DNA from: Hypericum androsaemum | Taxonomy: Eukaryota; Streptophyta; Magnoliopsida; Malpighiales; Hypericaceae | Reading direction: 5' to 3' | Length of the DNA stretch: 64,000 nucleotides | NCBI GenBank assembly: GCA_963995505.1 | Contig: OZ023185.1 | Location: 13,775,691-13,839,690 of the forward strand | Shown here: one piece after another, positions 24,994-35,818 of the stretch | Layout: each line of letters starts with the position of its first letter | Numbering within the stretch: the stretch's first letter is position 1 | Made by a program: the position numbers and the translations under genes | Notes under the pieces: model-generated | The model's database searches: none | Told to the model about the DNA's origin: nothing | Seen by the model: the letters and a program-made list of their open reading frames with translations, nothing else

Positions 24994-26266
24994 GATATTT
25001 GTCAAGAAAGTAAGGATTGAAAGAGATTGAGATATTTGGACATGTTTGATGCTTGTTTAGACGATGTGTTGTGATTATGTCATTATCTATTGTTCTGAAG
25101 CGTTGGCAGCGATTTGGTTTAGTTATTCAGAGGTTAACCTCGTTATTGTGATTTGGGATTGTGAACAGAACATCCGCAAGGTGTGGGGGTGAAGGAGAAT
25201 CATTTCAAAAGCTTTGAGTGAAAGGCATTGGATTCAGAAATCAGTGTGATCGGTGGATCTTCGTTGTGTAAGCGGATAGACCATGATATGTTGGTTGTGT
25301 TTGTTATATGCATGTTTCAGATCTTGATTGATGTGCGTCTCATGCATATGTTATTGGTTATGAGATGAGATTGTGCATATGTGATACGTTTGGTATATTG
25401 TGATCGGTTTGTGATGAATGTGAGATTTGTGAATGGCCGGGTAGATTGCTAGCTCGGGCTGATTTGGTACATTTGGCATATGTGTGAGGCATATGATTCT
25501 GGACCGTTGGGTCATATGTTTGTTAAGATATGTGTTTGTGAGAGAGATGAACAGGTTTTCCCGTACTAACCGGGGATGTTAGTCTATGAGCTCATAGTTT
25601 GGGGATATCACTAGTTTACGTATGTAAGCTAGCTTTGTATTTGTGTGGACGGAGATTCGTTTGGCCATTTGGATATCCCTTGGCAGTCAGAGGAAGGGGC
25701 CTTTCAAAACCTGTTCATGGCTCTATGTGTCTGTGTGTTTATATTTATGATTTCGGTAATTTGTGCATCATATGGTCATCATACATTTTGAGTTCAGTTA
25801 CGTCGAACATGGTTGAGTTCTGTGGCACGTATATCTCAGACATAACTAATATGTTATGTTCTATCTTCTTACTAAGTGTTCCCAAATACTTACCCCCTAC
25901 TAATCTATCTCAGGTTCCGAGGTGCCATAGTAGCGTTGATTCTAGAGTCTGTATTTCGAGCCCATCTTCTTCGTTCGAGGGCCACATTTTGAGGTCTCCA
26001 GACTTGTACTTCCTTGTACATCTGTATAGATGCTCCGTAGTGGTTAGATCCTAGTTTATGTCCGATTTTGGATTTGTCATTTGGAGATGGATTTTTTTTC
26101 AGATTTTCGTTGATGGTTGTGTACCATCTTTGCATGTGTTGTATCTTTCTCAGGTTTGTATGATGTGAGTATTGATGAATTTGTGTGAGGCTTGCTAGAT
26201 TGCACATTTGCAGATGTTTGTCGTGGAGTCTAGCGCCGGTCACCGACCTGAGAGCGGATCGTGACA
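24994..26266 (+). mobile_element. Ty3/gypsy 5' LTR, 3' part only
   Basis: Non-coding, T/G-rich sequence between the satellite and a tRNA-Met-type primer binding site. It ends in TGACA at 26266, five bases before TGGTATCAGAGC, as an LTR should. The expected LTR start (TGTGACATTCGG, seen at the 3' LTR) is not found between the satellite and 26266, so the U3 end is missing. Either the satellite replaced or grew inside the LTR, or a deletion joined the two. I see no gene in this stretch. Confidence 0.7.
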
Positions 26267-26270
26267 AAGT

Positions 26271-26282
26271 TGGTATCAGAGC
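26271..26282 (+). promoter_or_regulatory. Primer binding site of the Ty3/gypsy element
   Basis: TGGTATCAGAGC, the common plant retrotransposon primer binding site complementary to the 3' end of initiator tRNA-Met. It lies directly after the LTR end and 114 bp before the gag start codon. Confidence 0.9.
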
Positions 26283-26395
26283 TTGATTGTGTTTGTTTGG
26301 TTTGTCGTTGAATGTGTTTTGTTTGTACCCTACGGAGCATAGGATTTGTTGTGTCTTTGTCCTCTGTTGGATAATCTTTTCATTTGGCCTCTTAA

Positions 26396-29300
26396 ATGTT
26401 GACTTGTTCTAGTAGGGAGGATATGCCTGTGACACGTAAAGGTTCTAACGCTACGATGAGGGAGCATGGTGAGAGCTCTGATAGAGTTAGAGATGATGCT
26501 ACATTAGAGCCTACACATCCAGTTGAGCATACTACTACCGCTACTGCCACGCCAGCTGAGATAGGTCAACCAGTTAGTGGCACATCTGGACGTAGAAAGC
26601 GGAGTGGTGATGCTGTAGACAGAGTGATGATGGCAATGGAGAAGTTTATCGCTACTCAACAAAGTCAGGCGGAGAAGAAAGCCGCTATGACACCTAGAGA
26701 TGATACATTGGCAGAGTTTCTGAGGCTAGACCCACCCACATTCTTTGGTGTGCGAGATGATCCTCAGTTGTTCCTTGATGAGATGGAAAAGAGGTGGAAG
26801 ATTCTGAATTGTGATAGTAAAAGAATGGTGGAACTAGCAGCATTTAAATTAACAGGTGAGACGGGAGTATGGTTACAAACTATGGAATCAACTGGATGGA
26901 CTTGGGATCAGTTTCGCGATTCACTGTTGGATCGCTTCCTGCCTGAAAGTCTGAGAGATGCTCGTGCGTTCGAGTTCGAAAGATTGTTGAAGACGCCAGA
27001 GATGACGGTGATGGCGTATGAACAGAGGTTTGATTATCTTTCTCGCTATGCAAAGCATTTGATTCCCACTGAGGAGAAGAAGGTGAAGAGATTTGTTCGA
27101 GGACTCGATGATGCGATGTTTAAAGTGATGTACCCACGTGGATTCCAATCTTATTCAGCAGCTGTGGATTGTGCGAGGACATTGGAGATGCGTGATAATG
27201 AGCGGCTTACAGTGCAGAAGCAAGCTAAGGTGCAGCAATTTGATAGGCCACCGCAGTATGGTTCAAACCAGAGTTTCGGACAACAGCAGCAAAGGCCAAA
27301 CTTTCAAACTAATTTCTCGAGAGGTGGAGGAGCATTTGGAAGAATTGGTAGAGGATTTGGGAGAGGAAATGGCCCTCGCGGTCAAGCAGGAGGTCGAGGC
27401 CAATCCGAAGGCCCAGTGAATTGTTCTAGTTGTGGGAAGCAACATTCTGGAAGACCTTGCTACAGACAATCGGGAGCTTGTTTTGGATGCGGTAAGTTTG
27501 GACATCATCTTAAGAATTGTCGTGTGGCTAAGGCAAGAGAATATGCGCAGCTTACTAGCTTATCGGGACGACCTCAAGAACAATATAGGAGTCCAGTTAG
27601 TCAGAGCCATCAGGGAGAGACTTCGGTTCTTCGAGGAAAGGAGCCGATGGAGAAGAGTGAAGGTGGTCCTGCTCGTGTATATGCTCTCACCAGGAAAGAT
27701 GCTACGGCATCTAATAATGTGGTTTCAGGTATACTCCCTATAGGCTTGTCTAATGCTCGAGTCTTGTTTGATTCAGGGTCGACACATTCGTTTTTGTCAC
27801 CCCAGTTTGCTAGATCCTCTGATAGTCCACTTGTGTCATTGAGGGAGCCGTTAGATGTTTGTACTCCTTCAGGTCATATCATTCATGTGCATTTAGTTCT
27901 TACATCGTGTGTGATAGTTGTGGATGGTCATGAGATGTTGACTGACCTACATGTGTTAGATATGGATGATTTTGATGTGATTTTAGGGATGGACTGGTTA
28001 TCGTGCTATCATGCTAAAGTGGATTGCTTTAATAAGATTGTGAAGTTCAAGCCTGAGGGTGAACTAGAATTTATGTTTCGGGGTGATGGGATGTTGACTC
28101 CACCAAGGCTTATTTCATGTTTGAAGGCTTCGAGATTGTTACAGAGGGGTTGTGTAAGTTACCTTGCTATTGTTAAAGAGGCTAATATGGAAAAGGTAAC
28201 TGTTGATGATATTCCCGTTGTGGAAGAATTTTCTGATGTTTTTCCAGATGAGTTACCGGGTTTACCACTAGAGAGAGAGATTGAGTTTTGTATTGAGTTG
28301 ATGCCAGGAACAGAGTCGATTTCGATACCACCATATCGTATGGCACCTGCTGAGTTAAAAGAGTTGAAGATTCAGTTGCAGGATTTGTTGGATAAGGAAT
28401 ATATTCGGCCTAGTGTTTCACCATGGGGTGCTCCTGTGTTGTTTGTTCGGAAGAAGGATGGAAGTTTGAGACTCTGCGTTGATTATCGCCAACTCAATAA
28501 GGTAACGATCCGCAACCAGTATCCTCTTCCACGTATCGATGATTTGTTTGATCAGTTGCGAGATGCCAAGTGGTTTTCAAAGATTGACTTAAGGTCGGGG
28601 TACCATCAGTTGAGGATTCGAAAGGAAGATGTGACCAAGACAGCTTTCAGAACTCGGTATGGGCATTATGAATTCTTGGTTATGCCATTTGGTCTTACGA
28701 ATGCTCCTGCTTTCTTTATGGGCTTAATGAATCGGGTGTTTAAACCATTCCTGGATCAGTTTGTAGTGGTCTTTATTGATGACATATTGATTTATTCACG
28801 GACTGAGGAAGAACATGAGAGACATCTTCGCTTGGTTTTGAAGACGTTGTTGGATAATGAGTTGTATGCCAAACTTTCCAAGTGTGAATTTTGGTTACAA
28901 AGTGTGGCATTCCTAGGACATATTATTTCCAAGGATGGAGTGTCAGTTGATCCAAAGAAGATAGAAGCTGTGGTGAATTGGCCAACTCCTACCAATGTTA
29001 CGGAGGTACGAAGTTTTCTTGGTTTGGCTGGATATTACAGACATTTTGTAAAAGGCTTTTCCACTTTGGCCGTTCCATTGACACGATTGACTCAAAAGAA
29101 TGTGAAGTACGAATGGACAGAAGATTGTGAGAGAAGTTTTCAGGAGTTGAAATACTTGTTGACTAATGCTCCGATTTTGGCTTTACCGTCTGCAACTGAA
29201 AAGTATTCGGTGTATTGTGATGCTTCTAGGATTGGCTTGGGATGTGTATTGATGCAGGAAAGGAATGTGATTGCGTATGCCTCTAGACAACTGAAGAAAT

Positions 29301-31126
29301 ACGAGCATAATTATCCAGTACATGACTTGGAAATGGGTGCAGTTGTGTTTGCGCTAAAAATTTGGAGACATTACCTATATGGTGAGAAGTTTGACATATT
29401 TACTGACCACAAGAGTTTGAAGTACATTTTTGATCAGAGGGATCTGAATATGAGGCAGAGGAGATGGATGGAATTTTTGAAGGATTACGATTGTACTATT
29501 AACTATCATCCAGGTAAAGCTAACGTTGTGGCCGATGCTTTGAGTCGGAAGTCAGCGGGTAGTTTGGCACATATGTCAGTGACGCGAAGGCCTTTGATTT
29601 CAAGTATACATGAGATAGTCGACCAAGGGTTAGAGTTGACAACGGTGCTTGATGGAAATCAGCCTATGATGTTAGGTGAGTTACATCTGCAACCAACTAT
29701 ACGTGGTCGGGTTGTAGAACTTCAGAGAGATGATCCTGAGTTGATGAAGATGATTGAAAGAGTTGAAGAAGGTAAATTGCCTAAATTCCATCTCAGTTTA
29801 AATGGTGTTTTATACTACGGTACTCGGTTGGTCGTACCTGATGTAAGAGACATAAGGAAAGACATAATGGCTCAGGCACACAAGACTGTTTATAGCATGC
29901 ATCCAGGTTCTACCAAGATGTACCATGATATAAAGATTCATTATTGGTAGAATGGTATGAAGAAGGACATTGGGGATTTCGTTGCTAGATGTTTAACGTG
30001 TCAACAGGTGAAGGCTGAGCACCAAAGACCTTCGGGTTTGTTGCAACCGCTGGATATTCCGGAATAGAAATGGGAACGAATTACGATAGATTTATTAGTA
30101 GGCCTTCCGACTTCACCACGAGGATTTGATTCAGTTTGGGTTATCGTGGATAGATTGACAAAGTCAGCACACTTCCTACCGATCAAGAGTACGTATGATG
30201 CTGCTAAGTTTGCTCAGTTGTTCATTGATCATATTATTCGATTGCACGGAGTTCCTGTCTCAATAGTCTCCGATCGAGGGACACATTTCACGTCTCAGTT
30301 TTGGAAGAAATTTCAAGATGCCATGGGTACTCGTTTGGATTTGAGCACAGCTTTTCATCCTCAGACAGATGGACAGTCCGAGCGGACAATACAAATTCTC
30401 GAGGATATGATGCGATCGTGTGTGATTGATTTTGGAGGTAGTTGGGAACTTTATTTGCCTTTGATGGAATTCTCATACAATAATAATTATCAGAGTAGTA
30501 TTCAGATGGCACCGTATGAAGCATTGTATGGCAGGAAGTGCAGATCACCGGTATATTGGGATGATGTTGGTGAGAAACAGAATGTGAATCTTGAATTCTT
30601 GGATGATACGGTTGAGAAGATCACAGTGATTCGAAAGAGGCTAATGACAGCTCAGAGTAGACAGAAGTCGTACTCGGATAAAAGGAGAAAGGACATTAAA
30701 TTTGAAAAGGGTTCAAGTATATTTGTCAAAGTATCTCCGATGAAGGGTGTTATGAGATTTGGAAAGAAGGGTAAACTAAGTCCAAGATATATGGGACCAT
30801 TCGAGATTTTAGAACGGGTTGGTCAAGTGGCTTATCGGTTGGCATTACCACCTACGTTCTCACATATACATCCGGTATTCCATGTCTCCATGCTTAGGAG
30901 ATATTTACATGACTCCTCACATGTATTAGATCAGCCAAATGTGGAGTTTCGTGACGATCTCACCTACGATGAGCAGCCACTACAGATTATGGATAGGCAG
31001 GTAAGAAAACTAAGGACTAAGGAGTTACCGTTCGTAAAAGTATTGTGGCAAAATCATTCTCCATCAGAAGCCACATGGGAGTTAGAGGATGATATACGAG
31101 GAAGATTTCCGCACCTTTTTGAATAA
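26396..31126 (+). pseudogene. Ty3/gypsy (Tekay-like chromovirus) gag-pol polyprotein, two nonsense codons
   Basis: One continuous frame of 1,577 codons with TAG at codons 1185 (29948) and 1224 (30065). Both replace Trp in well-known family positions (TGG to TAG), and there is no frameshift. Domain order is gag with a CCHC knuckle [14 protein letters not shown] (about residue 362), aspartic protease [10 protein letters not shown] (about 457), reverse transcriptase with FIDD (about 791), RNase H from YCDAS (about 940) to ADALSRK (about 1045), the integrase zinc finger region holding both stops, then the integrase core with DRGTHFTS and HPQTDGQSE, and a chromo-like tail ending in VLWQNHSPSEATWELEDD. 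This PR-RT-RH-IN order defines Ty3/gypsy. Tekay/Del affinity is my inference from the tail and the KVSPMKGVMRFGKKGKL segment. Integrase would be cut off, so the copy is not autonomous as read. Confidence 0.93.
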
Positions 31127-31186
31127 CCAAGTAAGTTCTTCGTTTGATAACTTAGTTACAAGTAAATTCGGGGACCGAATTTTTAT

Positions 31187-31200
31187 AAGGGGGGGAGAAT
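31187..31200 (+). other. Polypurine tract of the Ty3/gypsy element
   Basis: AAGGGGGGGAGAAT lies immediately before the 3' LTR start TGTGACATTCGG. It is the usual plus-strand primer site for this group. A CGGGGACCGAAT copy just upstream (about 31168) echoes the first bases of the LTR. Confidence 0.85.
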
Positions 31201-32069
31201 TGTGACATTCGGGGACCGAATTTTAAAGTAAAATTTTATTACCTTCCCAGAACTTAAATTTTATTACCTACCTCTGTTGTGCATTAATTGATGTTGTTGA
31301 TATAGTACATTTCATTACGCAACAAACTCCTTACATAAGCTTCTATGGCTTCAATGAAGCCTATTACTCGTTTGTTAACAACTCCCTTATGATTCGTTAG
31401 CTTGGTAAATTTTCTCCTTATTACTTAGTTTTTTCTATACATGAAATTTTATTCACTGCGTCAATTGTAGAAATAAACCAACGCAATAGTCGTGATAACG
31501 AGTTCGACTTTTCGGTCTATATAAACAGTATGTAAATATACGTAGAAAGAATTTCACATACTGATTATTTTAAAATTTTGATTTGAATATTAAAATTCTA
31601 ACCTTAACTACAAATGATATTTTAAAATTCTACGTTAGATAATATAGTTCAACAAGTACAAAAATAGAGAAAAATACACTTTAGTACTATATAGTATTAA
31701 AAAATTATCGATCAGGTCTAAGTTATTTGAAAATTTATCAAGCTACTGTCCCGCTCAGGTCCGAGCAACTTCCGATCCTAGCTGGACGACCACGTCAATA
31801 AAACGACCCCATTTCAGTTCGACGTAGTTTGTTGAATGGGCGACTTAATGGATGAGTTGTCTTGAAGGTAAATTTCAAAAGTATTCTAAATTTATTTATT
31901 TTTTTAAGAAATCCCTATTCTACCTCCACCCTCTTCTTCCTCCTCTAACCTCCATGGAATTCTCCAACTCCCTCAGCATCCTCTTCAACATTCCATTCAT
32001 CATTCAACCAACAGAGTTTGTCCCAGTTAGACCACTGCCACAATGCTAAGAAAATTCTCTTTTGGATGA
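31201..32069 (+). mobile_element. Ty3/gypsy 3' LTR, 5' part, and flank
   Basis: Starts TGTGACATTCGGGGACC directly after the polypurine tract. A TATA-like CTATATAAAC lies at 31517. I cannot match this stretch to 24,994-26,266, as expected if the window keeps only the U3 side here and only the R/U5 side at the 5' end. The LTR end is not visible, and the copia element begins at 32070. The last 200 bp (CT-rich, CTTCTTCCTCC) may be LTR or host flank. No gene seen. Confidence 0.65.
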
Positions 32070-32722
32070 TGTTGCGTATGGAGCCTGAGAAGTGGTTCGG
32101 GAATTGATCGGATGTGATTCGGTGCTCGGGGATGCTCAAGGGATCGATCGGGTCAAGAGACGTCAAGTGAAGCAAAGCAGAGCGGGAAGCCAGCGAGGCT
32201 GGTGGCCACCAAATGGCAGATTTGTGTGAAGGCTGGCGGCCGCCAGTGGCGGCGAGTTAAAGCTTCGATAATTAATTTCTTGTAGGTGCCAGTTGACTTA
32301 CGACCACAAGTTAAGCCCGAAAAATCATAATTTTATGGACAAGTTTGCCCCTCCCGACCCTAAAATACTTCCTAGGATTGTTTGGCCTATATATACCCTT
32401 GTAACTCATTTGTAGCCTTCAAGAGAGAGAGAGTGAGGTCATTGTAAATGGCTAGAAAGAAAAGAGGAAACCCTAAGTGAGTGTGGGTGCCAAAGCGTGG
32501 CTTTCTCTTATAAAGTATGAGTGAAACACAAGAGCATAGTGAAATCTCTCCTGGCTTGGTACGCCCCCGGACGTAGATCGTTGTGGATCGAACTGGGTAA
32601 CCAAATATTGTCTCTCCTCTTGTGCTTTTCCTTTATATTTTGCTAGTTCTTTCTTCTCGTTGTGATTATGGTTCGCTTATATGCTTGTGGATGCATTGTG
32701 TGGGTCCACTCGGTTCCCAACA
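32070..32722 (+). mobile_element. Ty1/copia 5' LTR
   Basis: 653 bp beginning TGTTGCG and ending CCCAACA (TG...CA ends), repeated with about 90% identity or better at 34,409-35,056. It contains a TATA-like CTATATATACCC (near 32389) and a GA run after it. The primer binding site follows two bases later. Confidence 0.92.
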
Positions 32723-32724
32723 AT

Positions 32725-32736
32725 TGGTATCAGAGC
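32725..32736 (+). promoter_or_regulatory. Primer binding site of the Ty1/copia element
   Basis: TGGTATCAGAGC directly after the 5' LTR, complementary to initiator tRNA-Met. It sets the element boundary and orientation. Confidence 0.92.
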
Positions 32737-32788
32737 CCAAGTTTAGGGCGTGGTGGGAGCGACCATGATGGGTTAAGAAAAGTCACCC

Positions 32789-34408
32789 ATGGAGAAGTTC
32801 GATGGCATGGATTATGGCTTTTGAAAAATGCAAGTCGAAGACTACTTGTATGGGAAGGAGTTGCATTTGCTGCTTGGTGAGAAGAAGTCGGCCGATATGA
32901 AGGAAGAGGAGTGGAAGCTCCTAGACCGCAAGGCCATGAGTGTAGTGCGCCTTTCTTTGTCTAGGAATGTGGCTCTACACACCACGAAGGATAAGACCAC
33001 GAAGACATGCTAAAGATGTTATCTGATATGTATGAGAAGCCCTCGGCGGCCAACAAGGTTCATTTGATGAGGAAGCTCTTTAACCTTAGGATAGCAGAGG
33101 AGACGATGGTGGCCAAACATCTCAATGATTTCAGCATGACGATCTCTCAATTGAGTTTGGTGAAGATCGACTTTGATGACGAGGTACAAGCCCTAATCCT
33201 ACTTAGTTTCTTACCCGATAGTTGGAGTGGCACGGTCACGGCGGTGAGTGCCTTGGTTAAAAAGGTAACACTCAAGCTTGATGAGGTGAGGGACTTAATA
33301 ATGAGTGAGGAGATTTGAAGGAAGGAATCTGTTGTAGCCTCGGGTGCGGCGTTGAGCATGGGTAATAGGGGGAGGTCTGATTCTAAGTCGAAAGGGAAGA
33401 AGGAATGAAGGAGGTCCAAAGGGTGATTCGAAGAAGGATAGGAGCGCCGTTCAATGTTGGAATTGCGAGAAATATGGTCATTTTAGGGACCAATGTACGA
33501 CACCAAAGAAGAAGGATGACAAGTCAGCTAATGCCACAACGGAAGATCATGGAGAAGCCTTGGTTTTGAGCGTGGGAAGCCTGTTGGAAGCATGGGCGCT
33601 GGAATCGGGTGCCTCATTCCACTCTTATAGTGACGCGAGTATGATGGAGAGGTACACCCCGGGCAACTTGGGCAAAGTCTATCTTGCGGACGATGAGGCT
33701 TTGGAAATTATGGGGAAAGGGGATGTTAGAATCTACACTCCTAATGGTTCGGTGTTGTTTGAAGAGTGTTAGGCACGTTCAAGAGTTGAAGAGGAACTTA
33801 CTATTCGTGGGGCAAATTGATGATGAGGGTTACACGATGACTTTTAGTTGTAAGACATGGAAGATCACAAAGGGAGCCATGGTGGTGGCTCGAGGTGAGA
33901 AAGAAGGGACGTTGTACACAACAAGGAACACATATTGCATCAATCTTGTGGGAGCTACGGATGATGCGGGCCTATGGCATAGTCGCTTAGGCCATATGAG
34001 TGAGAAGGGGATGCGGGTGCTACACTAAAGGGGATGCTAAAGATCGTGGATGTGTTTCTTTGTGAGGATTGCATTCTTGGAAAGCAAAAGAGAGTGAGAT
34101 TTTTTAGAATTGGCAAGCCCCCGAAGGAGGAGAAGCTCGAGTTGGTCCATAATGACTTGTGGGGACCAGCACCGGTGGCGTCCTTACGTGGTTCTTTGTA
34201 CTACATGACCTTCATCGATTATTCCATGAGAACGTTGTGGGTTTACTTTCTAAACATAAGTCTAAAGCCTTCGATGCTTTTAGAAAGTGGAGAGCCCTTG
34301 TGAAGAATGAGACGGGTCTTAAGGTGAAGTATTTGAGATCCGACAATGGCAGAGAGTACGAGCTTCGAGAGTTCAAGAGTTCAAGACTTGATTCGACAGG
34401 TGGGAGAT
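32789..34408 (+). pseudogene. Ty1/copia gag-pol remnant, pol deleted after the integrase core
   Basis: The gag start MEKFDGMDYGF is followed by TGA at 32822 where Trp is usual. UBN2-type gag then continues (QVEDYLYGKELHLLL, later MRKLFNLRIAEE). After frame changes near 33000 and 33320-33430 come a CCHC knuckle CWNCEKYGHFRDQC, a protease segment reading WALESGASFH, the integrase zinc region (HSRLGHMSEKGM, CEDCILGK) and the integrase core (VHNDLWGP, YMTFIDY, LRSDNGREY). Coding similarity then stops and the polypurine tract AGGTGGGAGAT leads into the 3' LTR. Reverse transcriptase and RNase H are absent, so the internal region is only about 1.7 kb. The protease Asp of DSGAS is Glu here. The copy is dead on its own but could be mobilised in trans. 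Confidence 0.9.
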
Positions 34409-35056
34409 TGTTGGTTATGGAACCTGAGAAGTAGTTCAGGACTTGATTGGATGTGATTCGGTGCTGGGGAACGCTCGAGGATCGATCGGGTCAAGAGACG
34501 TCAAGTGAAGCAAAGCGAAGTGGAGCGGGAAGCCAGCGGGGCTAGCGGCTGCCAATGGCGGATTTGTGTGAAGGCTGGCGGCCACCAATGGCGGCGAGTT
34601 GAAGCTTCGACAATTAATTTGTTACGGGCGCCAGTTGACTTACGGCCGCAAGTTGGGCCCGGGAAATTGTATTTTCATGGACAAGTTTGCCCCTCCCGAC
34701 CTCAAAACACTTCCTAGGATTGTTGGGCCTATATATACCCCTTGTAACTCATTTGTAACCCCCAAGAGAGAGAGAGTGAGGCCATTGTGAGTGGCTAGAG
34801 AGAAAAGAGGAAACCCTAAATGAGTGTGGGTGCCAAAGTGTGGCTTTCTCTTGTAAAGTGTGAGTGAAACACAAGAGCATAGTGAAATCTCTCCTGGTTT
34901 GGTACGCCCCCGGACATAGATTGTTGTGGATTGAACCGGGTAACCAAATATTGTCTCTCCTCTTGTGCTTTTCCTTTGTGTTTTGTGAGTTCGTTTTTCT
35001 CGTTCTGATTGTGATTCGCTTGGGTGCTTGTGAGTGCATTGTGTGGGTCTACTCGG
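34409..35056 (+). mobile_element. Ty1/copia 3' LTR, end truncated or diverged
   Basis: Begins TGTTGGTTATGG after the polypurine tract and matches the 5' LTR to CTACTCGGT at 35056. The last eight bases expected (TCCCAACA) are replaced by GTTGGGATTC. No target-site duplication could be recognised. The scattered differences between the two LTRs indicate an old insertion. Confidence 0.88.
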
Positions 35057-35818
35057 TGTTGGGATTCTCCAGTCCAGAATTGAATGTCCTGCTTTCTGTC
35101 AAGTGCTTGCTTCAAGCAGACATTCTTGGTGTGCATTCCCAGTTACCAATTCCTACAGAATTAGTCGTATGGTTTCGCTTTTGTCCACGGATCGACAAAA
35201 CTGGTATCTCCTTCCATCGATTATCGGTCATTTTCTCGGAGAAGAACGAAGTGGGGATTTTGGCTCTGTATACCTATATACAATACAAATCGACACAGTT
35301 CCTAGCGAATATAAATTCGATAGAATTTGGCTATGTCATGAACCTGCAGAGACGGGGCCAAAATTCGACTCAAGCATGGAAAGTACACAAGGCAAACCCG
35401 GAAGTTGCAGATTGCAAAATTATCACACAGGAACTTCCTAACAGAAGCAACAAATCACTACATTTTACTGTGGTCACTTGCAGGTTAACAGTTCCAGTAT
35501 CCTAATCCTACATTTATCCCATTCCACTCCATCTATACCGTAACGCTGAGATTGGACACCCGAAATGAATGATATTTGCACCGTGGTCGGACCGTCCTAT
35601 TATCAATGTGGTCAGGTGCATCAGCTACGGGCTCAAACTTATGCACAACGCGCGGCAACAAGCTCTTCATCACAACGCAAGGAGCATATGCCAGAATGAA
35701 GTTTACTCCCTCCGGATCAATCAAGAATATCCATTCTGCGGCACGAGTTAGATTACGCTCAACAAAGAGAACCATAGAACAGGAGACTATATGCATTATG
35801 ACTTCCACGAGGTACTGG
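35057..35818. other. No gene recognised; 3' flank of the MACPF gene
   Basis: Between the copia LTR and the stop codon of the minus-strand MACPF gene. Short open frames on both strands have no recognisable domain. Part of it is probably the 3' untranslated region of the MACPF gene. Confidence 0.6.

Noticed and set aside
25599..26054. 151-codon open frame within the gypsy LTR
   Set aside because: It lies in LTR sequence with no domain or codon bias, so a chance frame is more likely.
26271..32736. tRNA genes at the TGGTATCAGAGC sites
   Set aside because: They are retrotransposon primer binding sites; no cloverleaf is present.
34864..35505. 213-codon plus-strand frame spanning the copia LTR and beyond
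   Set aside because: It crosses the LTR boundary into non-coding flank and has no recognisable domain.
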